Assembly: GCA_948144175.1 (NCBI GenBank)
Contig: CANXME010002559.1
Location: forward strand, 1,364,001 to 1,428,000
Length of the DNA: 64,000 nucleotides
DNA from: Closterium sp. NIES-65
Taxonomy: Eukaryota; Streptophyta; Zygnematophyceae; Desmidiales; Closteriaceae
Direction: 5' to 3'
The translations under genes were made by a program, and so were the position numbers. Positions 31,393 through 43,664 of the stretch are shown here, piece after piece. Within the stretch, counting starts at the first letter, position 1; every line of letters begins with the position of its first letter. The notes beneath the pieces were generated by a model, which did not search any database, had not been told where the DNA came from, and saw only the letters and a list, made by a program, of their open reading frames with translations.

Positions 31393-34312
31393 TCAGCCCT
31401 GCTGTAGTCCCATCTTCCGTGCAACCTGTGCGTTGGCTGCTATTGCCTCCTCCACACTCCAGTTCTGCACCTCCTCCAAAGGCAATCCCTCCGCACACAC
31501 CACCTTTATGCTCCCCTTTTCTCTCGTATTCCCCTCCTCCAGGTTTTCCTCCCCCTCGCTAAGCCCCTCCTCTCTGATTCCCTCATCCTCTCTCATCCCC
31601 TCTTCTCTGCCCCCTCCTCCTTCTCTACTCATTTCTTCCACCCTGCTCCCCTCCTCACTGCTTTCCTCTTTGTTACTCCCCTCCGCTCTGCTCCCCTCCT
31701 CCCTGCTCGCCTCTGCTTGACTTTCCCCTTCCTCCCAGCTCCCCACTTCATGTCTCCCCTCTTCGCTACTCCAGGCTTCCTTCCTGCCCCAAGTCGTCTC
31801 ACTGCTCCCTGCTTCCTCTCCCACCCGTAGCTGCCCGTTGCCTTGACCCGACACACACCTATCCTCTTGACTCTCCATATTCACTTGACTCTCCATAATC
31901 TCCTGATTCTCGTATGTCTTGAGCTCAATAAATTTAATTCCCACGCCCTCAGCAGCATCAGCAGCAGCTGCGGCAACAGCTGCGGCAGCATCAGACGCTG
32001 CACCAGAGCCTGAGCTATCATGCGCTTCAGCAATAGGGTATCGGCTCCCTACCAAGCTCCCTGCCAACGATTCTGTGGTTCCGCTCGCCTCCATGCTGCT
32101 GCCGCCACTGCCCCCTCCGCTGCTGCTGCCGCTGAGTAAAGAATTGCTACTAGTGCTACTGGTGTCGCTGCTGGTACCGCTGCTGCTTCTTCCTGGCAAG
32201 TCAGCCACTGCTACAGCTGTAGCAGCCGATACAGCCACGCCATCCGTAGCAGCCGCCTTGGAGCTTAAATAATTCCTCAAAACCCTCTTAGAATAATCGA
32301 GGTCCTTCCTCGAACCGACTTCCTGCTGTCTCCCCTTGCTCGCATCATGCCCCCCACCACCAAACAATCCCCTCATCCCTTCATGTACACTGGTCGTTGC
32401 GCCTGTTGCCCCCCCTGATGCTCCAACCCTGCCGGCCAATGCCGCCCCTCCAGCAGCAACGGCAACAGCCACGCCAAGAGCCACCGCCCACCTCCCACCA
32501 TGCTGCGACCCAGCGAGAAGTTTCCCCTCGGGCAGCAGAAACTGCTGCTGCCCGACCGTGGCTGTAAACTGTTGGGCAGAGCTCCTGTGTTGCTTACCCA
32601 CTGATCCCCCTCCCACTTGCCCACCTGCTATCCTCTGCTGCCCCCCGTCCGTCCTTCCCGGATGTTGCAGCTTCAACTGCTGTGGCTGCTGCAGTGGCTG
32701 TTGCGGTTGCAGCCGCCGCAGCTGCAGCTGCTGCGGTTGCTGCCTGAATGCTGTTGCAGCGAGGCGTGAAGGAGCAGCAGCAACAGGCGAGCAGTCAAGG
32801 TACGGGATCTGAAGGGGGGCGCAAGATGCAACAGAGGGATAAGGAGGGATGGAGAGGGATAAGGAGGGAAGGAGAGGGATAAAGAGGGTGAGGAAGATAA
32901 GGGTAGCGACCATCAGATTAGGAGAAACACGCACGAATATCCCTGAGGATGGGCAGGAGAAAAAGAAAACAGACGGGATTGCGACAGCACGCGAACAAGA
33001 GCAGCAGGCTCAGTTCCAGGAAACTTCCTCACCTTGGGAGCACCCACGCTAGCAAAAGCGGAAGCCACCTCCCTCTCTTCGCACACCTCTATTCGCTGCA
33101 AGCCCGCACCAGCAACCGCCCTCCCTTTTCTCGCCCCCTCTCCCTTCCCAGAGCTATTACTTCTCAGGCTTCCTCTGCTGCCTCCGCCACCACTCTCCCT
33201 GCTTTCCTTCCGTCCCCCCAACAGCCCCCCCTCCCTTCCCCCTCCGCCTCTCGCCTTCCCGCCCTCCCGCGCTCCAGAATTGTTTCTCTGCTGCCCGACA
33301 TTCGGACCGGCCACGTACTTTCCAGGGTAATTTCCCCCGGGTTTCTCTCTGAACTTCAGGGCGAAGTCCTGCGATACCTTGATTTCCGAGTCTTCTTGAC
33401 TAAGATGCTTATTACTGGGTTGACTAGGTTGACTCAGACGTTGACTGCCAAGCTGACTTGGTTGACTTGTTTGACTTACACGCTGCTGCTGCTGCGACCC
33501 GTTATCGACATCCCCTCTCTCTACCGCCGCTCCAGCCGCGTTACCACCTCCTCCTTCCGCTCCATTCCACCCTGCCAAGTCACCGCCTTTCGTGGTAGCA
33601 CTTGGACGCGTCGTGAAACTCGTCACGTCGTCGACTTTCGCCACGGTCGGCAGGAATATCACCTCCCCCACTCGCACCGCGGGCGACGGCTTGTCGTTTA
33701 CCGCGAGGAGCGCGTCCAGGGGGAGGTGGTAACTGGCGGCGATGGAGAAGAGGGTCTCGCCTGGTGCTACCTGGTGAAGGCGCATCGACACTGATACGCT
33801 ATCTCTTTTTGTCGTTTTCCCGTTGAGTTTTGGATGTTGTTCCCGCGGCGGTGCACCGGTGGAGGCGCGGTGTGGAAGTGCGGCGCGAGCTTGCGACGAA
33901 ACCTGCAAGATGGTTGAACAAAAGCAAGTAGTAGAAGAAAGAAATAAAACTCAAGACGGCATTTGAGGAGTCCAAGCGTCCATGATTCTGGAAAAAAACA
34001 AAAAAAAAGAGGGGCGAGGAGAAAGGAGGAAGGGGGAGGGAGGAGGGGAAAGAAAGACGGAAAGAGAAGGTACGACGCAATTAACGAAAATGACAATGCA
34101 GAGTTGCAACGCACCTTCTGCTGCTGCGCTGTGCAAATGGTCGAAGGATCAGCACCGGCTGGGCCTGCTGAGCTGCGGCAACTATTGAACTGAGCGCTTG
34201 CGGTGCCCCCGCCGCAACCATCGGCGCCCCGCGAGCGAGAATGCGAGGCTAGAAATCCCATGTTTGAAGCCACAACGTTTTTGGCGGTAAAGGGAACGGA
34301 TCGGAGCGCCAT
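31393..34312 (-). CDS. LysM-domain protein with one predicted membrane segment
   Basis: Exon 1 is 34312-34115 (66 codons: MALRSVPFTAKNVVASNMGF, a likely plastid or mitochondrial presequence). Exon 2 is 33902-33033 (290 codons), carrying one LysM: MRLHQVAPGETLFSIAASYH and NDKPSPAVRVGEVIFLPTV. Exon 3 runs from about 32808 to 31393, after the acceptor CCCCTTCAG. Both exon junctions are phase 0. Exon 3 has a Gln-rich stretch, a hydrophobic segment (WAVALGVAVAVAAGGAALAG), a motif DYSKRVLRNYLSSKAAA, and long Ser/Glu-rich sequence ending VEEAIAANAQVARKMGLQQG. LysM modules bind N-acetylglucosamine polymers such as peptidoglycan or chitin. A plastid location would fit a peptidoglycan-related role, but that is inference. 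Confidence 0.75.
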
Positions 34313-35035
34313 GCTCGCACCACGATAAACTTGGAACTAGGAGAAAGATGAAGCAGAGATTATTATGCCTGAAAATAAGGGACCGTGGTGGAACAATCTA
34401 GGTGCATGAAAATGAAATGAAACGAAATATGACCAGACCCGTGGATATCTAGGATAGGACCAAGGCCATGGCGGGAAATATGTACCCCTTCACCTTTGGC
34501 GTTGGCCTCGGATCATAGCCATGGCGGGCTGTGTGGTGGTTCGGAAGCACACCAGAAGTTCGGGCAGCCCGGCGAGCATCCGTACAGGACTCGAGCAGCG
34601 GCGAGTGATACCTGAGCGCAAACTGCGCCGAGGCTTGTATCTTTCCGCGCTAAACGGTTTATTAGGGTACGGTCTATTTTACTAGCAGCTATGCTGATTG
34701 CAAAGCGGTTCTCAGGGCAATGACCACGGCGGTGAGGCTTGCCCGTAGAACACCGCCAACTGGGGAAACGTGAAGCGATGGGCAGGCGAATGTTGAGGTT
34801 CATCAACAGGTATGGTTTGGAAGTAGAGGTATGGATGTCGAAGCGCTGATGAGGTAGATCCGAACCAGACGGGAGTTCGCTTTGGTCTATTTAGAGTCCG
34901 AATCTCTGAAGAGATTTTCTCAAGAAATATAACAACCTGCATAAAACACTGCATATCCTAGGTTAACCCCACTTAGCACCCTCCAAACTCAAACGACACA
35001 TAACTAAGCATAGAACTACATTTCACGAGGCGAAA
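34313..35035. other. Intergenic region, no gene recognised
   Basis: Promoter side of the LysM gene and 3' side of CCDC124. Short open frames only. Confidence 0.5.
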
Positions 35036-36367
35036 TTACTGTTGATTCATGGGGTTCTGTGGTGACTTCTTCCACGCCTTCCAGATCTGCTCCTTGTACT
35101 GCGTGAGGGTCAATCCAGGCCGCTCCTGCTTCATGCGAGGAAGCTCCGCTTCCTCAAATGCCTGAAGGAGGAAGAGCACAGGAAAAAAGGGCAGAAGGAA
35201 TGAAACAGTCAGGTGGAAGAAGGTGGGCAGTGGGCACTCGTCAAGCATGGCCCTGAACTGAATGCACCGACACTAGTTTGTGAGGGTTGGGTCAAGCCAG
35301 CTCCTGCTTCATACGAGGAAGCTCCACCTCCTCAAAGGCCTGACGAAGGAAGACCATAGGAAAAGGGTGGACCGTAAAAGGAAGGAATGCCGAATAACAT
35401 AAAAATCATGGGAAGGCATCATGCATCAAGCATCAGGCCCGAGTGTCATACTTGCATTGCACTTGCCTTTGAAAGAAACATCCCACAACCCTTTCAACCA
35501 CCCTCCCTCCCTCCCACCTTAGAGTTTCACCTTCTCCAGAACCCTTTCTCAAATATTCTACCCTTCCCTCCCCTCCTCCCCCTTGCCTCAACCCTTCCTC
35601 TCACCCTCCTTTCACCTCATTCTCCTCTCACCCACCTCTCTCCTCCCCTCAACCCCCTCCTCACTCTCCTCTCACCTTGAATGCAGCATCCTCCTATTTT
35701 TCGGGTGCTTATCCACACTGCTCACCCCCCCTTCCCTTCACCCTCCTCTCACCTTAAATGCGGCCTTCATTCGCTTCTCCGGGTGCTTATCCACACTGCT
35801 GCTCCCCTCCTCTCCCGCAGCCACGCTCAGCTGACTCAGTGCCTCCCCCACGTTCCGCGCATCTACCGCCACCGCCATGCGGTTCGTATTTTCCACCTCT
35901 AGCATCCGCGCATACTCCGCCTCTTCCGCCACCCGCGCAGCCTTCTTCCGCCTCTCCGCCTCTGCGCCCGCCAGCTCCTTCTGCTCGCGCTCTTTGATCA
36001 GCGCAAGCTCCGCCTGGGTCACTTTCGCGCCTCCCCCGCCGCTGCTCCCCGCGCCTGCGCGCCGAGCCCCTGCGCCCGCGCCCGCGGAGCCTCCGCCACC
36101 GCCGGAGACCCCCTTCCCTGAGATCTTGGCCATCTCTCGCGCCTCGATCTCCTCGAGTCGCTTCTTCTCAGCGCGTTTCGCGGCGGCTTCCACGCGCTTC
36201 TGCTCGTCCTCCTCCTTTTTCTTCGCGGCGCGGCCTTTCGGGCCCTCGTCCGCCCATCGCGCGTCCTCCTTGGCTTTCTCCGCCGCGCGCTTCTTTTCGT
36301 CCGCCACCGCCGCCTTCCGCTCGCGCGCCTCTTCCGCCTTGGTGTTCGGAGCTAGCTTCTTCGGCAT
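35036..36367 (-). CDS. CCDC124: CCDC124 / Oxs1-family coiled-coil protein
   Basis: Conserved eukaryotic ribosome-associated coiled-coil protein. Exon 1 (36367-35753) begins MPKKLAPNTKAEEARERKAA. It contains a highly charged coiled coil of about 90 residues, a Gly-rich linker, KVTQAELALIKEREQKEL, and the conserved VGEALSQLSV...KHPEKRMKAAFK. The last exon (35161-35036) reads AFEEAELPRMKQERPGLTLT and ends KSPQNPMNQQ. The phase-0 junction gives AAFK-AFEEAEL, as in animal homologues. The total of 246 residues is close to the usual length. Partial copies of the exon 1 end and of the last exon lie in the single intron. Known family members bind ribosomes and act in hibernation or recycling and stress. 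Confidence 0.93.
35269..35350 (-). repeat. Partial copy of CCDC124 last exon
   Basis: About 70 bp matching 35100-35175 (RPG..EEAELPRMKQE..AFEE and acceptor), with substitutions. It lies inside the intron. Confidence 0.88.
35664..35726 (-). repeat. Partial copy of CCDC124 exon 1 end
   Basis: Matches 35738-35803 (VDKHPEKRMKAAFK plus donor), but the KHPEK-RMK region carries deletions and substitutions. Confidence 0.85.
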
Positions 36368-36967
36368 TTTCGCCTTAAGCAGTGTAAGCGCGCCTGGAGG
36401 CGAAGGTGATTTGAACAACTCTAGGCGCGCGATTTAAAATACCACCAAAGCGCGCTTCGAACGCGCGATGTCGATGTTGCTTTAGTGCTAGAATCTTAGA
36501 AGGGCGGCGGAAGGAATAGTACTTTCGAGAGGGGGGGGGGCGGAGGGGGGGTAATGTGGCGGATCCAGGCGAAGGCAGGCTTGCTGGCCGAGAAAACGAT
36601 CGGAAATGCTATGCGCGCAAGCAACGGGAGTGCCGACGAACATATGACAGAAATCCGCAGATCGACCGTTAGGAGTGAATCCGCACATCCATGTGAAGCA
36701 GGGGAACCGAGAACATGCCAAAAAGTGGGACACGCTACCGCCCAAAATATTAGGCCCAGCATGACCACGAATGGGGGAGTTCGACGCACGCGATACAACA
36801 TATTGTTCTGAGAATATTACAGTGCAAGGAACAAGATAAACTCCGTTACAAGACAGCAAATGCACAAGGAACCTAATCTTACATAATTAATTAAACCACT
36901 TCCAATAACAGTACTTGTACTATGCCGCTACGTATATACGCGGCTATTAGTTATTATAGCTAGCTAC
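36368..36967. other. Intergenic region, no gene recognised
   Basis: CCDC124 promoter side and CIP7-like 3' side. A G-rich run lies near 36530-36550. Nothing else is seen. Confidence 0.5.
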
Positions 36968-39900
36968 TCAAAAACCGAATCCAAACATCTTCATCAGGCT
37001 AGACCCTCTCTTCTTTTCAACAAGCGAATCCTCCACAGCTGCGGCCTTTCGTGCTGTGTCTCGGGCCCTCAGCATTTCAATATACTCCTTCTCCTGCTTC
37101 TTCCTTGTATCCTTTAATTTCACCTGCTCGTCAGTAGCCTCCCTCCTCGTCTCCACAGGCACCTCCTCCAAAACTCCAAACGGCCCTTCCAATCCCAACT
37201 CCGAGTACGCGTTATTCTCACCCAATACACTCTTATTCCAAACACCGCCCGGGCTACTACCCCCGGGAGCTGCTTTGATCGAAGCGGATTGGGCAAACTT
37301 CATCCCCCATCCTCCAAGGTCATTGTCTCCAAACGAACCGGACCTGAAATCCAGCTCCAGCTGCGAATCTCCTCCTGGCGCATAGTTAGGAACTCCTGAC
37401 GCCGAACTCGAATGAGTCAATGGAGAATGCTGAATCAACTTATTCTCCTTCCCAACTCGGCTCCTCTCCCCCTTCCAATACTCCTCCTGGTTCTGCTCCC
37501 CTCCTGCCCCTGCCTTCTCAGCTCCTTTCCACCCACCCTTGCCTCCATACTGCACCACAGGCCCAAGGGCGTTCCCAGCAGGCAGAAGAACAAGCTCCTC
37601 TGCTCCAGCCTTCATAGACAGTTTAGGGGCATTAGCTGCATTCATCACAGCCACATTCTCATGCTCGTTAGACATGACATCCCTTATCCACATCCTTCTC
37701 TGGACCACGTTCTTTCCACTAGCCACCTGTTTATTCTCCTGCTCCTGCTCCTGTTGCTGCTCCTGCTGCTGCAGCTGCTGCTGCTCCTGCTCCTGCTGCT
37801 GCTGTTGCTGTTGCAGCTGCTGCACACCCAGTCCTTCGTCTCTGCTTCCCCCACCCTGCGTCCAGCTGAAATCAGCATCTGAATTCACTTCTCCTTGCGC
37901 CTCCCCTCTTTCCGCCTTCCCCACCGCAGCCGCCGCCACCGCCTTTCCATAGTCACTGAAATTCCAGCACTCGAGGGAAGTCACGAGCAAGGACTCCTGA
38001 CTCAGTCCATCCCCGCCCTTCGCACTCCCTACATTAGCTTCCCTACCTCGAGCAGGAGACTTGTTCCTCATCAGAACCGGATAGTCATTCTCCACAATCT
38101 TCCCTGCCCTTTCCCTTGATGCTCCTGCTGTTTTCTCCATTGCTCCTCCTGCTGCCCCTGCTGCTCCGGCTGCTTTCCCTGCTGCTTTCCCTGCTGCTGC
38201 TCCTGTTGGTTCCTTTCCTCCTCCACACTCAGCAGCAATGCGACCCCGAGCAGCAGACACTCCTCGCCCATTGTTGAACAGCTGCCCTTGCTCCTTCTCC
38301 TTCTCCTTCTCCTTCTCCTCTGCACCCTCCCTCACAACAACATGGGCGCTCTGGGACCGAACCACCCGCCCTCCTCTCACCAGCCCTTCAACGTCCCCCC
38401 CACTTCCACCTTCCCCAAATCCACCTCCCACAGAACCACCTCCCCCGCTGCCTGTCCTCCTCATAGCCAACCCGCCCCTTATGCCCGCAGCAGCTGCGCC
38501 TTGCAAGCGGCTTCCTGGGACGTTCTGAGAGATTCGCTGCTGCCCGTTTTGCTGCCCGAGCTTGCCTGTGCGGTAGAGATCGGGGCTCGGAGCGCGGGCA
38601 CGGGCACGAGACACAATTGCAGCAGAGGCGGCTGCAGCAGAGGTGGTAGCAGGGGAACCTGCACTCGCAGCTGCTGCTTTGGCTGCAGAAGCAGCAGTAG
38701 GAGCCGTGAGAGAGGAGGAAGAGGAGAGCGTGCGAGAAGCAGCACCACCACCAGCAGAACTAGGCCTGGAGGTGCGAGGAGCAGAGAGGGGGCGACGATA
38801 GGCAGTGGAGCGTGGGGAGGGTAGCTGCTGCTTCTTTTGGGTGGCGAAAGTGCTGGTTGGAGCAGCAGCCGCACGTGCAGCCCTGGCTGAAGTTGCAACC
38901 TCAGCACCAGAAGCGGAAGCACTGGCTGGGTGGGAGGCGGAGGAGAGGGACCGGCGACGCTCGGAGAGCGAGGCAGAGGAGGAGGAGGAGCGCACGAGGG
39001 AGGAGCTGCGGTGGAGCCGCTGCTGCCTTGCTTCCTCCTGCCGACGCTTCTCCTCCTCCTGGAACCACACACAGAGCGCGTGCAGGGAAATGAAAGAGAG
39101 GGTTGGGGGAAGGGGAAGGTGGGGGAAGGGGGAGGAAGCGAAGGGGCAAAGGCACATTAAATCAGGTGCTCATAAGCCTACTGATGCAAAGAGAGCAAGA
39201 GCGCTTCTACACAGAATCAAACAATGAAATCAGGAATAAGGCACATAGAAACAAAGGTCACGCACCCTGCGTTTGGCAGCCTCCTGTTGCTTCCTCTCCA
39301 TCACCATCATCGCCCTCTCCTGCACACTCATCGCCCCCGTTCCCCCTCCGCCTCCCACTCCCCCACCGCCACGCCCCCTGCCGGCTCCTCCCCCTCTCCC
39401 CGCGCTCCCAATGCTCCTGCTCCGCGCCAAAGCGCCCATTCCGCCAAACCCCATCCCCTCAGCACGGTTCCCAGGCGCCACACCCCCGTTACCTCTCCCC
39501 CCCACTGCCCTCCTCGCTTCCGTCACTCCCCCACCTCCTCTCCCCGCACCTCTCCCCGCAGCTGCCCCCCCACCTCCCCTTCCGCCCGTCCCCGCGCCAG
39601 CCTCCAGGGAGTTGCGGAGCGCCTCCCCCTTCATGACGTCTTCCTCCCCCTCGTCTTCCGCCTCTCCCCACCCGGCCATAATCTCCATTTCGAGCTCCCC
39701 AGGCACCAGTCTACGGTCGTTCAGGGCGGTCGTACCTCCCCTGAGCTCCACCTCCCCCAGATAATCCCTCCCCTCATCCGCATTCGCCCACGAGGAGCCC
39801 TTTTTGGGAGTTGAGGAGGTTACCATCAAGATATCAACTGGTCCCCCTATGCTGCCTGTGCAGCCTGCCCCCACTGCCCCTCCTGCTTCCCCTGCTCCGC

Positions 39901-42900
39901 CTGCTCCGCCTGCTCCGCCTGCTCCGCATGCTCCTCCCTCCGCCCCTCCCACCGGAAATCCCCCTGCTTCTCCCCCTGTGCCTCCGCCTGCCGCCGCGCC
40001 CCTTCCCCCGCTCCCCGCCCTCACATGATACGCGGACTGAGAGCGGATGATAGGCGAGATATGCGACGCCCTCCCGTGGCCACTCCCGCTCCTGATCAAC
40101 GCTCCGCCGTCCGATTTCATCCCCATCGCAGCGGCGGCTAAGTCCAACCCGCTTGCCGCCTCCCTCCCCGCGCCGGTTCCGCCGACCCCCGGTTCCCCCT
40201 TCGCGCCTCTCCTCTGCAGCCCTTGGACAAAATCCCTCAGATCCTGCGACGTTGCGCGCGACATAGGCGACGACGCGCGCGACCTGGGCGACGTCGCGCG
40301 GCTGTTCGCTGGTCGCAGCGGGCTCGCCGAGCAGCTGAGCTGGTTCTCTGCGACAGAGCTCGCGACGCTGCTGTCCTCTACCAAATTCCTCCCCGGAAAA
40401 AGCACACTCGGTTCAGTCACATCGTCCCTACCAAACACCGCACTGCTCGTATCCGACAAATCTGTCCACGCCCCCGCATTACTCGCCGCGAACCCCGCCG
40501 CGCTCCACGGCCGCTGCTGCCACGGCATTAACCGGCTAGCCGACTTGGACTTGAACGGCCGGCGCCGTCTAGCGGCCGCGGGCGAGTCGCCGCGATACGC
40601 GGCCGGCCCAGTTCCGTACCCGCCCCTTCCGTTAGTATCGTCCGTGCTCCATTCTGATTGGTCCTCCCCAGACCAACCCCCGGGCGTGGAAAACGGGCTA
40701 TTATACCCTGCAAAACCAGGGGCACTTCCCCAACCACCCGCCCCCGTCCCGCCGAGAGTTGCGCCACCCATTGTGCCGCCTATACCGCCACCCATTCCGG
40801 CCATGCCGCCGCTGCCCCCGGCAACAGCGTAAATCTCCCCATTGGGACCGACGAGGCCGTAAGTTACAGGGGTCCCGGTAGAGGGAGATATCCCTGGGCC
40901 CATAGCGCCGGGGATACCGCTGGGCATAGCCCCGTTAAACAGCGGAACTAAGGGGTAATAGCCCCCGGGAGTCCCTGTAACCGTGTTACCGGTGACGTGG
41001 CCGTCGGGTAACCAGATTCCGCCGCCCCGTCCCCCCGCCAGTCCAAACGCCTGCTGCTGCGGCGGCAGTGGCTGCACCGGCGGTGCAGCGCCCGCGCCCC
41101 TGCCCGCGCCTGCGCTTGCGCCGCCGCCGGGCTGCGCGGCGGCCTGCGCGAGTTGCGCGCGCGTGAGGCTTTCCGCGTAGGCAGAGTCTTGGCGGCGGAC
41201 GAGGGAGGAGAACTTCACGCACGCGTGCTTCAATCGGACGGCTCCGAAGCAATCCGCGAAACAGAGCAGCAGCGGCACCACGTCGGGGGAGAATCCCGCC
41301 GCCGCTGCGCGCGCGATTGCCACTCCTTGCTCGCGCTTGAGCATGGCCGTGCGCACGTCCTTGGCGCGGCGCAGGTGACTGCGCGGAAACAGAGGTAGGT
41401 GGGGGAACACACAAGAAGGGCCGCTTCTTGAGACGTCTCGAAAAGTATTACGAGGGACACCCATGAGTAGTTTCAACACTTGGTCTTTAGAAGAAGGAAC
41501 CAGGGAAGCGTAGCGTCACGTGACGGCTCTAAAGCCTGAGGGCCACGCATCACGCCGTGTCAACCCCAATCTCACCTCTCGCGCTCGCCGCTATCGCTGG
41601 ACGCATCCGTCTTGAATCCGCTCTGCAGTACTCACGCACACACGAAGTCACGCATGCACGGGATCACGCACACACGGGATCACGCACACACGAAGTCACG
41701 CACACACGGGATCACGCACACACGGGATCACGCACACACGGGATCACGCACACACGGGATCACGCACACACGGGATCACGCACACACGAAGTCACGCACA
41801 CACGGGATCACGCACACACGGGATCACGCACACACGGGATCACGCACACACGGGATCACGCACACACGGGATCACGCACACACGGGATCACGCACACACG
41901 GGATCACGCACACACGGGATCACGCACACACGGGATCACGCACACACGGGATCACGCACACACGGGATCACGCACACACGGGATCACGCACACATAGAAT
42001 GGGAACAGAGGACGGGAACGACCGTCAACACGAGCGGGGACGTGAGCACGAGCGGGATGTGAGCACGAGCGGGATGTGAGCACGAGCGGGATGTGAGCAC
42101 GAGCGGATGTGAGGACGAGCGGATGTGAGCACGAGCGGATGTGAGGACGAGCGGATGTGAGCACGAACGGATGTGAGCACGAGCGGATGTGAGCACGAGC
42201 GGATGTGAGCACGAGCGGATTTGAGCACGAGCGGATTTGAGCACAAGGGGGACGTGAGCACGAGCGGGGATGTGAGCACTGACAAGGCTTCGGGCGGGAG
42301 ACGGCGAGCGAGACGACGCTCGTCGGCCAGAGAGGCGGTCTCTCAGCGGCGTCGCCCCTCTCAGGGCCTCCTCCACTCTGCCGTCGCTGCCGTCCAGTAG
42401 CGGCTCCGCCTGCCGTGGCACAGAGGGTGATAAAAGTTGGGTTTTGAGACGTCTCAAAAACTCGGGCCCTCCTCCATTCTGCCGATGCTGTCGTCCAGAT
42501 GCTGCTCCGCCTGCCGTGGCACGGAGGGTAGTCAGGCAACCGCGCGCCACGGGGCAAGCAATCAGTCAGTCACGTGCGACAGGGCAAGCGATAAATAAGT
42601 CACGCGCGACGTGTCCTCATGAGCAAACACGCGACGTGTCGTCACGAGTAAACACGCGACGTGTCGTCACGAGCAAACACGCGACGTGTCGTCACGAGCA
42701 AACACGCGACGTGTCGAACAGTTTCCAAGTGGCAAGGACGCGGTTCTGGGCGGAAGAACGGGAGAGGCTCACGAGTTGGAGTTTGACTTGTTCCCCGCGT
42801 ACCTGAAACGGCTCAGAGGCAGCGGCGGGGGTATGGATGGTGTCGTCTAGGCTCTGCAACTCCGCCTCGATCGTCACCGCGTGCTCCAGCAGCCCGGGTG

Positions 42901-43664
42901 ACTTCACGAATGTTATTATCCTGTGGAAGGTGCAGACACAGACACGGTGACAGATGAGTATAGCTAGCTGTTCCGGGGCAGCCCGGGTGACTTCACAAAC
43001 GTTACGGTCGTAGCAACGCAAGAAAGTATCCTTCTCATCTAAAACCTCCAATGCAACCAAAGGGTATCTTAGTCTCGAGAATGTAAGCATGCCAAGGGTG
43101 GGAGGGAAAGAGGGGAACAGGGGGGAAGGGTGGGGGAGGAGGAGAGGCAGCGGGGAAGAGAAGCTGACCTCTCAACGGTTTTCAGGTTGAACCAGCCGAG
43201 AAGCGTGTCCTCCTCTGCTTGGTCCTCCTCCGCTGCTGCTGCTGCTAGCGGATGTTTTAGCCGCTGCCGATCTAGAAACTCGCGGCATTCGCGCGGGTCG
43301 AGCTTAATCAGGTGCGCGCCGCTCTTGAATTGGTCGTCCACGGCCTTGATGTGCGACGCGAAGGGACGGATTAGTCCAGTGGACACGATAGTGGCTTCTC
43401 CGTTGCAAGATACGACCACGTCGCATCTGCATCGGGACAGGATTGCATGCGGAGACAGCAGGATGAATGACAGGGACAATTATTATAATCGAGAAGAGGA
43501 AAACCGACGCATATGTGTTCTAGTAGCAGGATGATCCTATTGCATGACGAGCCATTCTTTGGCTCATGCTACTGAAAGCAGGATTAAGGATCGGAATTGA
43601 CTGACCTGCTCTTGGTCGTGTTGAGTTGCAAAAGGACGTGGTCCAAGATGATCGAGTCTTCCAT
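36968..43664 (-). CDS. CIP7: COP1-interacting protein 7 (CIP7)-like protein
   Basis: A plant-specific family; Arabidopsis CIP7 is a nuclear partner of COP1 linked to light responses. Exon 1 (43664-43606): MEDSIILDHVLLQLNTTKSR. Exon 2 (43426-43169): CDVVVSCNGEATIVSTGLIR to WFNLKTVER. Exon 3 (42920-42803): IITFVKSPGLLEHAVTIEAE to SEPFQ. A large exon ending near 39255 has RRAKDVRTAMLKREQGVAIA and PLLLCFADCFGAVRLKHACV. The last exon (39058-36968) starts EEEKRRQEEARQQRL and ends YIEMLRARDTARKAA..MKMFGFGF. Exon 3 ends in phase 0 but the RRAKDV exon needs phase 2, so at least one exon between 41400 and 42800 is not placed. The low-complexity Gly/Ala/Gln insertions are unusually long. Confidence 0.85.
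37735..37820. repeat. CTG/CAG-type trinucleotide tract (polyQ/E)
   Basis: Encodes QQQQQEQEQQQLQQQEQQQE in the last CIP7-like exon. Confidence 0.85.
41425..41445. repeat. GAGACGTCTC-core palindrome
   Basis: CTTGAGACGTCTCGAAAAG-type imperfect palindrome in a CIP7-like intron. No flanking duplication is seen here. Confidence 0.7.
41634..41997. repeat. 16-bp minisatellite (CACGCACACACGGGAT)n
   Basis: About 22 units with occasional GAAGT in place of GGGAT, inside the CIP7-like gene between recognised exons. It reads as HTRDHAHTGSRTHGIT in all plus frames, a repeat artefact. Confidence 0.96.
42030..42275. repeat. 16-bp minisatellite (GTGAGCACGAGCGGAT)n
   Basis: About 15 units, directly following the previous minisatellite but of unrelated sequence and the same period. 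Confidence 0.95.
42361..42533. repeat. About 67-bp duplication with palindrome at the junction
   Basis: GGGCC.TCCTCCA.TCTGCCG.. to CTGCCGTGGCAC.GAGGGT occurs at about 42363-42427 and 42464-42531. TTTTGAGACGTCTCAAAA (42442-42459), a perfect 18-bp palindrome, lies in the short spacer. Confidence 0.92.
42600..42722. repeat. 25-bp tandem repeat (CGCGACGTGTCGTCACGAGC core)
   Basis: About five units adjoining the CIP7-like exon 3 donor side. Confidence 0.93.
42885..43012 (-). repeat. Partial copy of CIP7-like exon 3 start
   Basis: CAGCCCGGGTGACTTCAC(G/A)AA(T/C)GTTA occurs in exon 3 (42892-42917) and again at 42980-43006 in the upstream intron. Confidence 0.85.

Noticed and set aside
41557..42079. 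His/Thr-rich repeat proteins and a possible CRISPR-like array
   Set aside because: The repeat has a 16-bp period without unique spacers, in a eukaryotic gene context. It is a minisatellite, open in all frames because the unit lacks stops.
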